Part shown: piece after piece, positions 1-11,389 of the stretch
Numbering within the stretch: position 1 is the stretch's first letter
How the letters are laid out: every line of letters starts with the position of its first letter
Assembly (NCBI GenBank): GCA_018907035.1
Contig: JACCIC010000211.1
Location: forward strand, 316,001-380,000
DNA length: 64,000 nt
Reading direction: 5' to 3'
Origin: Sycobia sp. Sy_11
Taxonomy: Eukaryota; Arthropoda; Insecta; Hymenoptera; Epichrysomallidae
The notes under the pieces: model-generated
The model's input: only the letters and a program-made list of their open reading frames with translations
What the model was told of the DNA's origin: nothing
The model's database searches: none
Program-made: the position numbers and the translations under genes

Positions 1-910
1 TGCACGCATTGAAGGATTACGCTGTTAATTGTTTATCATTTCAATTGATTAATTGACGAAAATATTGTACGTCTAAGTAGAAGCAGTCATTGAAAGGGAT
101 GAAACATACTTGTGAAATTATTATACGCATAATTCATCAATTCTCTTTCTCCAGCACATTCGATTGTCAACGTATTAAAAATTGTTTTTCATGCATTTGA
201 CGTGTCATATAAATTGTTGTCCCATTACAGCGGTCAAGGACGACGCGTACCCATATATCCATCGTCCGCAATAGACATGTGTCAATTACAGAATTCAGAA
301 TTTACGCTTATAATTCGATGAGACGAACAACTTTTAAAAATTAATGGGTAATATTCAACAATTAGAATGAAAACATTTCATCCTATGGCTAAAATTTTAT
401 TTTATCCACATTATACATTAATATCTATCAAGCATCTAGGTTGAAAAACCGATGCTATAAGAATATTCATTTGTATAATAATATTAATTAACTTATACAG
501 TTTATTATATTTGTTTAAACAATTTTAAATTTAAAATAAATTTTAATTTAAAATCATTTATATAATTAAAATATAATTTAAATAAAAAGATAATTTAAAA
601 TCAATTTTAATTTAAAATCAATTATATAATTAAAATATAATGTAAACACAAATTTAAAATTTAAAATCAATTACACAATAATATACATTAACTTATACAG
701 TTTCTATTATTTGTTTAAACAAAAAATAAAAATAATTCTTAAAACCAAGCCTCACATACAATTTTTATCGATTTAATCGATGACTGATAGTCGCATCATT
801 CTTCCAATTCTATTTCGAATTTTGTTATAACTAGACGTCCTTTAGACGGAATATAAAATTTCTTACGCACCTTGTACTAGATTAATAAGTTTAGATATTT
901 CAACATGACA
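1..910. other. AT-rich non-coding stretch
   Basis: No open frame of interest. The only structure is an internally repeated AT-rich block at 487-722, listed separately. The rest is plain AT-rich sequence of the kind found in insect introns or intergenic DNA. Confidence 0.6.
487..722. repeat. AT-rich tandem or direct repeat block, 200-bp period
   Basis: A 36-base segment beginning ATTAACTTATACAGTTT and ending TTGTTTAAACAA occurs at 487-522 and again at 687-722, exactly 200 bases apart and differing at only a few positions. Between them a second unit of about 40 bases (TTTTAATTTAAAATCA, then TATATAATTAAAATATAA) occurs at about 541-582 and 605-646. This looks like two nested duplications rather than simple low complexity. 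There is no coding potential. Confidence 0.6.
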
Positions 911-1700
911 TAATTGACAGTATCCGATACGTATATAATATTAAGCATCGTGTCCCTCCGGGAAACAATGAACCTTCCAATCAAATTCCCCAACACTTTC
1001 ATTCCGCTTATCAGTCGCAGACTTTTGCGCTTATCTCGACGGCCAATTTCGTTCGCACGTATGATTCACAGCATCGCGCATCCCCCAAAGATCATCCACG
1101 AGAGCGACAGGCGGGTAGAACTGAAACGCCTCGAGCAGGCTCAACTGCCGGGGAAGGGGGGGGGTCGGTAAAGAAAAGAACCCATGTCCCTGCCTCTTTC
1201 TCTTTCGCTCCACGTCCATCAATCGCTAAATACGCGCCGAGCTGGCGAGCGAGGCGAAATTCACCGCGATTGTTAATTCGGCCGGGAAAAGCCGAAACAT
1301 CATGCGGGGCTCGAACGGCGGCAGCGCGAAACATCCGTCTCCCGGTATCGAAACTGCACAGGCGTACACAGACACATTGGCAACATATTGCACACCCAAC
1401 GTTCTGCTTCGCGTACATTCAACGCAAAGGCTTGAGGAGGCGTTTCGTTGTGGTCGGCAAAATCCGCGAGTTACGCGGCTTGCCGAAACGTTAACGAGGC
1501 GTGTTTTTCGGCAAATAGCCCGCCGCCCTTTCTCGCCTCCCTCTCTCGCTCTCGCTCCCCGATTTCGTGCGGCGCGGACGTCGAAAATTTAAGCGAGGCG
1601 CGCTCTCGCGAGTCGCCCAACTTTTGCCCTTTCGCGTGGCAAATTGAAGGGGGCGGGCGGACTCGCGACTGACGAGACTCGCCGGACGCAAACCTGCCAC
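911..1700. other. CpG-rich patch, no supported gene
   Basis: GC- and CpG-rich sequence set in AT-rich DNA. Several overlapping frames of 60-108 codons are open on both strands. That is expected where stop codons are rare, and none shows a domain or splice context. It may be a regulatory or conserved non-coding patch. Confidence 0.5.
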
Positions 1701-2690
1701 TTTATAGATTCCTTTTCGCGATATTTGTGGGATTTTTATTTATGAATTTTTTTTTTTTTATGAAGACATTTATGGAATTCGAAACAAAGAAAGTTTTATA
1801 TGTTTTTAGGAGTCGGGATGTTTCCATCATTAATTAAGTCCAAATGCTTTTGAAAATGCTATCTAAAATTATTTTCGGGCTTTCAGGATGAGACGCTCAT
1901 CCTCTACCACATTCGGTCCGGCCAAAATGACTCCCATGTGCCGGTCTCTTCCTCGTAAAATGATTAATCATATTGCATAAAATTTAGGTATTATAATTCG
2001 TTAAACTGTATAAGCTTATCATCATTGAAATTATCTTTGCGCCAATCAGATCTGATAAATCTGATCCTGAATTTGTTCGTAGCAGATTAAATTAGCACAT
2101 CCAACAATCAATTTGTATGTATCTTATTTTAAATTTACATAAATAGTTATTCTCACATTCCCCGCGCATTATTTGTATTATCTGATATAACTGTTCGACC
2201 AGTTTAACAAAAATTATATGAAAAGTATATTCAAAATGGCTAATAAACGTGAAACAGCGATGATATCAGAAGTGATCGTGAGTGGTATTCTTGGGTCATA
2301 TACTTTAACAGAATCTGAGCTAATAGTTCTAAAACTCGACTGCACTATTGATTGGTTTTAGTTTTGATTTTATCAAATTCTGCTTAAGTGTAAATTAATA
2401 TACAATTTTATATATATGTGTCGCAATAGCTGTATAAAAGAGTATTATGAAAAAAATATCATGCTACCAGAAGTATCTGAACCAATCTAAGCTGCACGAG
2501 CGTTGTTGATAAAAAAAAAAGTTCGAAACAGATCATCGTTATATGTAAATATTTATCCCAGTGATTTATCGAGGCAATTTTTTGCAAAATAACAATGAAC
2601 GCAATGGCCCGCGAACAATTGTTTTACAAACTATCTCTATATATCATCTAGAATTACACAAAAAGCATTTTTCCAACAAACAGACATCCC
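1701..2690. other. AT-rich non-coding stretch
   Basis: AT-rich with homopolymer runs. The only notable item is the short exon-like island at 1887-1958. Confidence 0.5.
1887..1958 (+). CDS. possible short terminal exon (weak)
   Basis: An island of balanced composition sits in AT-rich DNA directly after a good 3' splice site (ATTTTCGGGCTTTCAG, AG at 1885-1886). Frame 1 reads DETLILYHIRSGQNDSHVPV then SSS and a stop at 1956-1958. A second frame also stays open (MRRSSSTTFGPAKMTP...), and a GTAAAA donor at 1955 would make it a 68-base internal exon. The minus strand is open too (RGRDRHMGVILAGPNVVEDE...), so this could instead be a remnant of a repeat read the other way. I recognise no family. An upstream exon on the plus strand would have to lie before 1.8 kb. 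Confidence 0.25.
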   Translation, partial: DETLILYHIRSGQNDSHVPVSSS

Positions 2691-3239
2691 CCGCTATATA
2701 GTTCAACTGAGTTTACGCGAAAGGGAAAACAAATCTCTGCGCTCGGAAAATCGCCTCTCTCTCTCTCTCTCTCTCCTCCCTCTTCATCCCCCAATCCTTC
2801 CGTTAAAAGTGCGCCCCTCCGCGAAAACTTTATTAAACCGGATTGAAAGTTGAGGGATTGAAACGGCTCGACAATGGGGAATATCGGATTACGGGCCGGC
2901 TTCCGCTCTCGCTCCGTAATCCCCGGTCGTCCTCGCGATCCGCGCCCGCCCAGCCCGCGGCTCCGCAATACTTATAAATATTTTCACGGATGTTTCTCTC
3001 CCCCCTCTCTGGCGGCGGAGAATTCTCGATAATGCACGGAGAGCGTAATGCGCCTCCCTCTGCCCTCCGCCCCCTGATCATTAGACCCCTCGCGGCCCCC
3101 TCCCCCCCAAGAGCCCGACTCCGTGCGTGCGTGCGCGCGCGCGCCCGAATTTCGTGCCATTAGCCTCGTCGAGCTAATTCCGCTTTTGTATACGGCTACC
3201 CGCATAATTACACTCGTCTGTGTGTATATGCACACATGA

Positions 3240-3299
3240 ACAACACACACACACACACACCCACATCCACCCCCCACCCACACACACACACACACACAT
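3240..3299. repeat. (CA)n microsatellite, interrupted
   Basis: Two CA blocks separated by a C-rich CCACATCCACCCCCCACC interruption. Confidence 0.9.
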
Positions 3300-3527
3300 A
3301 GATAAATACGTTCATTTGCAAGGGCGACAACGTCGTAGTAGTCGATTCGTTACCTCGAATTCGCGAGAGCGATTCCAAGGCGTCGACGAGCGTCGCCGAG
3401 GAAGGAGATTACAGACTCTGTTTGCGCAAACTGGCTCGAGAGCACGTAGCTGTTGAAAACACGGCGTCGATGGGTTGGACAATTTAACCGGAACTTCGTC
3501 GGCTCCTTTACGTGAGCGCAGCTGTCT

Positions 3528-3552
3528 TTGTGTGTGTGTGTGTGTGTGTGCG
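3528..3552. repeat. (GT)n microsatellite
   Basis: About 12 GT units, inverted relative to the CA array 230 bases upstream. The two could pair as a long stem. Confidence 0.85.
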
Positions 3553-3650
3553 TGTGCACACGCTAGCGTGGACGCGAGATCAATTCGAGCTTTAATGCAT
3601 CTCGGCAGACTGGAAATAACTTCTGCATAAGCTTGCGGAGAAAATTTCAG

Positions 3651-3655
<5 letters not shown>

Positions 3656-3705
<50 letters not shown>
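3656..3705. repeat. (TA)25 microsatellite
   Basis: Uninterrupted TA units, 50 bases. Confidence 0.95.
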
Positions 3706-3711
<6 letters not shown>

Positions 3712-3750
3712 TCTTGATCTTCTCGGCTTAGGTCAAAATAATAGTAGGAA

Positions 3751-4694
3751 TTAGATTTTTTCGTTACAAAAAATATATCGTAAAGTATCCTCATACAATA
3801 TTTTTAATTCCTAATTATAAAATAAACATTAAAATAAGAAATGAAATCGATACTATATTATTCTCGGGGATCAAAATACAATTTCATACCCAATTTACGT
3901 TGTGAGAAGCAGTTTTGAATGCGTATTTTAATATTTGAACGTGTAGCTTCTTACAATTATAACGGCGAATGAAGGATCACTCGGATCGTTGAATATTACT
4001 GATGAAATGATCTCGTACAACATAAATAAGAAAATTAATTTGTTTTAGACCGCTTTGCAAATAAATTAATTATTAAAATAGAAGAAAAATGAATTTTTCC
4101 AATTTAAAAAAAAAGTAAATAGAAAAATCGTGAAAAGCATAGTCAATTTTTAGATCTGTCCATCTGCTACCATCGCCATTATATAAGCTTCTATCCATCG
4201 ACAAACCTCGTCAATCACGTCAGTGAACGTGAATTTGCGCAAATCGGCAATAGCACCGCCAATGCATTATTAGCGCAATAATTTGGTTGAACCATGGATC
4301 GTCGTTGACTGTGAAAATTCTACTTCCGTAATTGTATAATGAGATGTAAACCGGAGCATTTATGCCTGCTGTCTAGCCGAAAGTCAATTTACTGCAACGA
4401 CTTCTCAACTCCCTGTCAACCAGATATTCGACGAATATTAGATGAATTTCACATATACAGATGTTTTCATTTTCAATTTCTGCGTTCATATTCTGATAAA
4501 ATTAGATAGGTTAAAAGACAGTTTTTTCTTTCCCGCTTACTTTATTTGACTTAAATGAAGATGAGGTTAACATAATAATTTGAAATCCATCAGCTCATCC
4601 GTAGGTTTCATGCTTCTATATCGACATATTGATTAACTTTACGAGACGCGAGATCATCGATCTACTTCGATCGACACGCGGTCGCATTTCCAAC

Positions 4695-4741
<47 letters not shown>

Positions 4742-5480
4742 AGGACATAAAAATGATATTCTAGACGGTAGATGCATTTCCATTTCCATTTGTCCAAGTC
4801 CAATTAGAGAGTTTAATCACCTAGTTTTGTTAAAGATCAACAGTTAAAAATGAAAATGATTAATAACTTTTCATTAATAACTTTTGATCTTCCAATCAAA
4901 ACGTTATCTAATATGGGAAAAAGTTAAGAAAACTAAATTAAGTGATTGTAAAGAATGGGTTAGGATATGTTTAAGGTTGGGTTCTTTGTTCTGATGTCGA
5001 AAGCCTTTTTATATGCTTGCAGATCAGCGATTTTACCAAAATCGTTCGGCAGTCATTTCAATTTCAGTACCACAGAGGTTATAAGGTTAAATTAATTTTC
5101 GTGTCGTAATGATGCATTTTGCCTTTACAATTTGCTTATAAGATAATATTACAGCGCTGAATGCAATTCCTCATCAGAGGCGAAGTTCGTTGATCGTTTT
5201 TAAATAATTGTTACAATGCAAGTCGTTGCAAAACTGATACCCCAGTCTTAGTTTTATATCGCGGTAAAGTAGTTTTTCAGAATTTTTTTTTTTTTGAACA
5301 AACGTGAATTTTCTTATCGTATTAGTTATATAATATAGATATCCTTATTACCTTTTCTGAAGATACGGCGCGATAAATTTTCTTATCAACGCGCGCACCG
5401 CTCCCCTTATCCGTCTTGGTAAATTTATATTAGCCGGACGGAGAGATGGCTAATGACGAAGCGGGCCATTAATTATAACT
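3751..5480. other. AT-rich non-coding stretch
   Basis: No coding signal. Holds one (TC)21 array at 4699-4740, otherwise mixed AT-rich sequence. Confidence 0.6.
4699..4740. repeat. (TC)21 microsatellite
   Basis: Uninterrupted TC units, 42 bases. Confidence 0.95.
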
Positions 5481-5496
5481 AATGTTGAGGCATCGT

Positions 5497-5500
<4 letters not shown>

Positions 5501-5549
<49 letters not shown>
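5501..5549. repeat. (TA)n microsatellite
   Basis: 49 bases, uninterrupted. Confidence 0.95.
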
Positions 5550-5553
<4 letters not shown>

Positions 5554-5828
5554 CTGTACATCAGAGACTCCGATATTAAATATTTAAATTTGCGAAACTG
5601 GGCACAGCGTATGCAATCCTCGGGCGTAATATAACATTTTCGATTGGTAATCGCGTACTTAATTAAATCGTATTGCCGATCGGGGTGCTTCCTCCGTTTA
5701 CATATCGTCGCGCGTCTTGTGTATATATGTGGACGATAAAAATTTAAGCACTTATTATAAGTCATTAAAATATATAGAAAGGGGCGAGAAATCGCGAGAT
5801 TCGAGTTGTATAAATATCTATGCACATA

Positions 5829-5831
<3 letters not shown>

Positions 5832-5876
<45 letters not shown>
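5832..5876. repeat. (TA)n microsatellite
   Basis: 45 bases, uninterrupted. Confidence 0.95.
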
Positions 5877-5879
<3 letters not shown>

Positions 5880-5943
5880 CTACCATTGCTGATGTGTACA
5901 AGTATAATACGGAAGATTTAACGAGCAGCTTGTACAATAAAAG

Positions 5944-5948
<5 letters not shown>

Positions 5949-5983
<35 letters not shown>
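5949..5983. repeat. (GT)17 microsatellite
   Basis: 35 bases, uninterrupted, 70 bases from the previous TA array. Confidence 0.95.
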
Positions 5984-5984
<1 letters not shown>

Positions 5985-6318
5985 ATATAGTGAATCTCGT
6001 AGTATAACGAAACGAGCGCGCAGGGATCCTCCTCGAGATTAAATTGCGCCGAACGACGGCGTCGGAGTGGCGAGGAGGGAGGAGGGAGGAAGGATCGAAG
6101 GAGGAAATCTCGAAATTGGATTAAAAAGAGCAGTAGATGTAAAACACGAGGCGAGGGAGTGGGCACAAGAGGGACGGAATACAGGGAACCGATCGGTCGA
6201 CTTCTTCGATAGCCCCTTCGAGAAGGGGAGGAGGGAGACGTTGGCATTGACGAACAAACTCGTTATCGTCGGGCTAAGGAGAACGGCCGCGACCGACGCG
6301 ACGGCTCGTTTAATCCCG

Positions 6319-6372
<54 letters not shown>

Positions 6373-6860
6373 TAAATATAACGGCTACGTCGCGCGGGCG
6401 GTAGCTGACTAAGGCACTTCGCCATGCAAATCGGTGGAGTGTATAAAGCCGGCAATGGATATATATATATATATATAAAAGTGCGCCGAGAGTCGAAAAA
6501 CAGACAGGGCGCTGAGTTTACCCCACAGTCGCGCCCAGATATTTATGTGGCTATTAGATGGAATGGCCGCGATTGGGCGGGACTATTCTAGCGCCCTTAA
6601 CGTGGGCAAAAAGCGCACTCGACGGTGTAACGTTTACGGTATAAGGCGTTAATAATATGATCGACCGCTCGAGGATGACGGGTGCTGGAGGGGGAGGGAT
6701 GTCCGGCAAGTCCATAGTTCGTGATGACCACTTCTAGGAGACGAGGGATGGGCATGGAGGGAGGTTAGGGCCGATAATAATAAGTGTCTGCCTAGGATTC
6801 GCGGGAAGTCCGTCGTAGATCATAACTGCACGTACGCGCGTGTGCGTGCTGGATTTTCGT
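5984..6860. other. CpG-rich patch, purine-rich on plus strand
   Basis: 6060-6260 is strongly purine-biased on the plus strand. 6480-6860 is GC-rich. Only translated low-complexity frames are open. Confidence 0.5.
6321..6369. repeat. (TA)n microsatellite
   Basis: 49 bases, uninterrupted. A shorter TA run follows at 6459-6477. Confidence 0.95.
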
Positions 6861-7500
6861 AAGTTTTTTAAAGTGGTCAAGGGACAGGAAGTTTCGGTCG
6901 AGGGTTTCGGCTATTAATCGTATGTTTTTGACATTTTTATCAAAGGGATGGTACATAAATATCGATCCGTACGATATGAAAAATGTTAATAATGGAACAA
7001 ACAGTTCGGCCAAAAAAGCTAGGGTCAAAAATCTGAAATGTTACAGTTACTTTCTCATGACAATGTCTAAAAGTGATAAAACTTATTACGAACGAAGTTC
7101 GTTCGTGAATTTTTTCCAATAAGCATTAAAATTATTATTATCAATATTCGTCAATTTTATTATATTATACTTTAGTTATCTTCTTTGTTAATCGATATTT
7201 AACAATTAAGTTTCTTTAGATTAAGCAATTTATTCATTAAAAAAGACATAGTATTCGGTAAAAAACTTTCTAGGCTTTTAACAGTAATTATTTTTTATAT
7301 TCCTATATTTTTATATCCCATGTATTTAATGATTACAATAGTTATTAGTATTAATCGTTATATTTCGATAGAAATTTTTTTTAATATTTATGCTCTTCTG
7401 TTATAGAGGCGCGGCATTACAATTTTCGCCGCAGTAATAATGCAATGCACAGATAATAACGCGATTACTAAATAGAAATCGAAATCTGCATAACTAAGTT
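6861..7500. other. AT-rich non-coding stretch
   Basis: Nothing beyond AT-rich sequence. Confidence 0.55.
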
Positions 7501-7982
7501 CTGTAAAACCTCTAACGGTTACATGGTCCGAAATCCATGCAAGGCGCGGCCTATATCGAGGTAAGGGGACAAATTCCTAATGCACGCGTGGAGCCGTTAA
7601 CCAAATGTATCTTATTAACAAACTCGAGCCCTCGAGCGAGCGAAAGTTATATCGCCAACGTCCCGTCCATAATACAAATAGATAAGAGGGGTAAGGGGTC
7701 CTATTTCTTGCGTGCCGAGCGAACTTCATATCACCCCCTCCCTTTCCTGCGTTTAAGGGACAATTAGTCGAGCAGCGCGTGCTTCGGGGCCTCGATTTCT
7801 TTATCTCGTCCCTCGGCGCGTGTTTATACAGAGCGGCCATCGAAACCGCTCGTTTCGGGCATCGATAATTCACGAGCGAGGCAAAATAATCGAACGATGT
7901 TCAATGTCGCGAGCGCTGGTAGTCGAGGGTGTTCCGAAAAACCGTCCGCAGGCTCGTGCTTATTTGCTCTTGTATCGTATGC

Positions 7983-7986
<4 letters not shown>

Positions 7987-8030
<44 letters not shown>
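7987..8030. repeat. (TA)22 microsatellite
   Basis: 44 bases, uninterrupted. Confidence 0.95.
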
Positions 8031-8036
<6 letters not shown>

Positions 8037-8620
8037 GGAAGATTATCCTGAGCAATTTGGAACACGAAAAACGAGCGTAACCTGTTTAATTTGAAGAAAA
8101 CGAATTGTCTCCCTCTTCCTCCCCCCTCCCGCCGATCGACCGGTCGATCGATCGCGACGGCCAAGCAAGCGTCCCGCGCGAACTGGTGTCCCTCGCTCGT
8201 CCCTATTAACGGCGCGCCGCCGCGCCGCCGGCCTCCATCACGCCGAGTTCCCGAAAAAGCAGTCGAGGATGCAGTGTTTGCCGATCGATTTCGCCGAAGT
8301 CGCGCCCGTGTTCGGACAGCTCCTACGCGACGATCTTACGCATCCCTCGAGCTCGCTCGCGCGCAAACATTAACTCCTGCGCCGGGCAGTACGCACACGC
8401 GCACACACGCACACAACCAGCCACCCACACACACCCACACACACACGCAGACACTGGGTGTATGCTTGTTGATAAAGGGAAAAGACATGTCAAACAACGA
8501 GTCGTCGTCCACCCGGGCCGTCGTCACTTCGTATCTCGAAATTCAAGCGTGTCACGCACTCTTCCCGGTTCGAGAGTGCGCCTCCTTTCCGCGGACTGCG
8601 ACCGCTGCGGCTGCTGAATC

Positions 8621-8623
<3 letters not shown>

Positions 8624-8680
<57 letters not shown>
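8624..8680. repeat. (TA)n microsatellite
   Basis: 57 bases, uninterrupted, 170 bases past the donor of the minus-strand signal-peptide exon. Confidence 0.95.
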
Positions 8681-8685
<5 letters not shown>

Positions 8686-8849
8686 TGGCGATTCATCCCA
8701 TTGAGTTTGAATAATGAGGCGAAGTGGGTGACGAGGGGCAATGGTGACGACAGGCGGATGTGTGTATACATGTCGGGGAAAGAAGATATGTATATAGAAA
8801 AGTTTATGCTATATGAATAATATATATACATGCTGGTAGTTGCGCTTAC

Positions 8850-8967
8850 AGAGATCAATGCAGCGGGCCGTGGACGTCAGGCAGGCGAGCACGAGCACGA
8901 GCAGTGCGACTCGCTCGGCGGGGCGGCCCGGTAACACCGCCCCCTGGGCGACGGGGCTCGGCCCCAT
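8850..8967 (-). CDS. first coding exon of an unidentified secreted or membrane protein
   Basis: On the minus strand an ATG at 8967-8965 opens a 39-codon frame that ends in phase 1 at a good donor (CTCT|GTAAGC, GT at 8849-8848). The product starts MGPSPVAQGAVLPGRPAERV and continues ALLVLVLACLTSTARCIDL. That is an arginine-bearing n-region, a hydrophobic core at about residues 20-30 and a small-residue region (TSTA) with a likely cleavage near residues 33-35, so a classical signal peptide. An in-frame TGA lies a short way upstream of the ATG. The exon begins after a strong acceptor (TTTCCTGTTCCAG, AG at 9234-9233) with a CTGAC branch-point-like motif upstream, giving a 5' UTR of about 265 bases and implying at least one non-coding 5' exon above 9235. 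The mature protein starts almost at the junction, so the family cannot be named. Secretion is a reasonable inference; neuropeptide, receptor or adhesion protein are all possible. Later exons were not found. Confidence 0.55.
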
Positions 8968-9232
8968 CCTCCGGCGCGAGGGTATCCCGCACCTCCTTTT
9001 CTGGGCTACTCTGTGTCTCGCTCTCCCTCACTCTCTCTCTCTCTCTCACTCTCTTTTCCTTTCCTCGCTATATCCCTCTTTCTCGCTCGCCTCACCGCGA
9101 TCGTCGGCCGACCGCCCCCGTCGTCATGACCTGGGCCTGGCGTCGGCCGCGTTCTCCTTCCCCGTCGGGCTCCGATGGGCTCTTCTGCCGCTGGAGAGGG
9201 TTAGATCCCGAGGATGCTGAGCTGAACGCCGT
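8968..9232 (-). other. putative 5' UTR part of the signal-peptide exon
   Basis: Lies between the acceptor (CAG at 9235-9233) and the ATG at 8967. On the minus strand it is purine-rich (AGAGAG runs) and has stops in frame with the ATG. The plus-strand open frames here are shadows of the GC-rich composition. Confidence 0.45.
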
Positions 9233-9270
9233 CTGGAACAGGAAAGTAACGATTTGCGACGGTCAGTGAG

Positions 9271-10970
9271 GTTGTCGATGGTGCAAGAGGCGTCGAAAGG
9301 GACATTTTATGGAGAATTTTTTTATAGGATCCGCGGTGTAAGAATATTCTGGCTCTCCATATAGATATTGATGCATAAATTTAGTTACTGAGCGTACAGC
9401 GTCATTTGTAAAAAGAATGTATTGGTATAAAAAAGTTTAACGGAAATTTGAAGATTTAGCGGATTTTAAAATTATTGCGGCTAAAGTTTAAATCATGTAA
9501 TGTGTATTATTAAAGTGTATGATCCGAGTAAAATTCTTATGTAAAAGCTAACACATTAAACTCTGGAAATAATATATGTGCGTGTGTGTGTGCGTGTGTG
9601 TGCGCGCGCGCGTGTGTTAGTTTTTATATTTATATTTATATTTAAATTTTTATACTTTTATATATACGTTAAATTTTTTCACGGGAATATTGTGTCCACA
9701 GTACTATATTAATTCAGATTTATTTAGAATTTCATATTTCTAAACAATATTCTATTTCGTTGATAATATTAATTCTAATAGAACTGTATAATCTATGATA
9801 AGATTTTCGAGTTTTCAATTTGTTGCCCTTATCAGCTCTACCGAAAATTCTATCGAGTAGATAAATTATATTACAAAGCCTTCCTTTCCTGATTTAATCG
9901 ATTTTTCTTTTAAGCACTGTGCTAGTAAAAAGAATTATTGAATAAAAGCAGAATACATTTTTCAAAATACCATGCAAGCGAATAACAACTCAATATTTTC
10001 CATAGTCTGGAAATTAATCGATTAATTTTCTACAGAAACGTGCATTTTTACATTGCGAAATATTACACAAAGGCGTCGAATTGGCACAATTACATCGTTA
10101 TGCTCGCGTTAATTTTTCTATCGTGAATTCCTTCGAAAGCTTCGAAAATTTATCTACAGTATATCTGCACTGCAGGCGTCTATGCGCCCACTACCTCCGG
10201 TCAGATTGGCCTAATAATGTCATGACCGCTAATCCCGATATTAATGTTTTTCAACAAATTCAATGATAGAGGAATTTTACCTTGGATACCCATCGCAATC
10301 ATATCCATCTTATTCGGAACACCAGTCATTAGGTGCTTTAATTCCAGTTGGTCGTCCTAGAAAATATCGCTCGATCGACCGCGCACGGAACTATTTTGGA
10401 AAGAGAACTAATTATAATATTTCTCGGCGGGCGTGCAAATCAATATTTGCCTTTTCGATTAATTCGCCCTATATGGGTCGGATTAATGGGAAACGATAGA
10501 AGTGTCCTGCGTGGGTTTGAAAATCAGTTGAACATACATAGCCGGGAATGAAATATGTAAACTGCAATTAGTGGAATAATTTAGTTGACCGAATAGCACC
10601 GATACTCGCTCCGATGATAATTTCGTGTTGAATAAATGCGGAAATGGACAATTGTCGAAGCAAAAAATCACAAAGCTTAAAAAATGTCTTTACGTATAAC
10701 TATTCGATTTAGCGATTTACCTCTTTCATTGTACTATCGGTTCAATTACCTTTGAACAAAATGAACTCGCAGTATATATAATTAGGATACAGGTCATTGA
10801 TAAACATTAGCGATAAATCGTTGCACCGTATTACGAATGAACGAATATTAATAGAATTCCCATTCTCTATGAATATAAATGCGAAATAAATACGCAATAG
10901 GAAAACTAACTATTATCATTAAATTAGTAAGTAAAGCTTTCGCTTAAATATGAGCTCAAATTACATCCAT
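9271..10970. other. AT-rich stretch, probable intron upstream of the minus-strand exon
   Basis: AT-rich with a mixed GT/GC alternating run at 9580-9617. Small open frames near 10081-10551 have no recognisable features. Confidence 0.5.
9580..9617. repeat. alternating (GT)/(GC) purine-pyrimidine tract
   Basis: GTGCGTGTGTGTGTGCGTGT followed by GTGTGCGCGCGCGCGTGTGT: strictly alternating purine-pyrimidine, a Z-DNA-prone type of sequence. Confidence 0.85.
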
Positions 10971-11389
10971 AAATCAGACAATGACGCGTCCCCGTCACCT
11001 TACTCCCTACTCATTTGCCTACGTTTCTCAACAAAAAAGAAAAAAAAAGGAGACCCCTAAAACCTCTTCTCGCTACACAACTATCGCGGACCGATCGCGC
11101 ACACGTACGCGAAGCTACGTACAAGCGACTGCCGCAATTTTACCGGCGGCCGCCAGCGTAACGCCGAGCCCCGTGCCAATCGCTTTTAACGGACAAACGC
11201 GCGACGGTGCATAGAGCGCGCGCGCGCGCGCTGACACGACGACGTATATGATCAACAGAAAGGCAATGGCCCATTTTGTTTATCGGAATATGTGCAGTTA
11301 GTTGCACGAACCTAAGCGGCGACGTTGTACGGGGCACTGGCTTAAGGTTATTAAGTGCTGAAATTCGTGCTTACAGCTATATATATATA
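10971..11389. other. CpG-rich patch
   Basis: GC-rich sequence with a (GC)n run of about 16 bases at 11215-11231 and a short TA run at 11380-11391. No gene supported. Confidence 0.5.

Larger units (their letters stand above)
2691..3750. other. CpG-rich patch with microsatellites
   Basis: GC-rich sequence holding a (CT)n run at 2755-2775, a GCGTGCGTGCGCGCGCGC run near 3123-3144 and CA, GT and TA arrays. The stretch 3340-3500 is GC-rich and open in several frames on both strands, with no recognisable product. Confidence 0.5.
7501..8820. other. CpG-rich patch downstream of the signal-peptide exon
   Basis: If the minus-strand exon at 8850-9232 is real, this is the start of its following intron. 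GC-rich sequence with nested CGATCG motifs near 8130, two TA arrays and a CA-rich stretch at 8395-8450. I could not identify a continuing minus-strand exon in it. Confidence 0.5.

Noticed and set aside
5469..6455. Open frames of about 100-140 codons rich in YIYIYI, THTHTH or CVCVCV
   Set aside because: They translate TA, CA and GT arrays, which lack stops in some frames; the same pattern recurs at every array in the window.
8840..9269. Plus-strand ORFs of 121-126 codons opposite the signal-peptide exon
   Set aside because: Shadows of the minus-strand exon and of pyrimidine-rich leader sequence; no splice signals on the plus strand.
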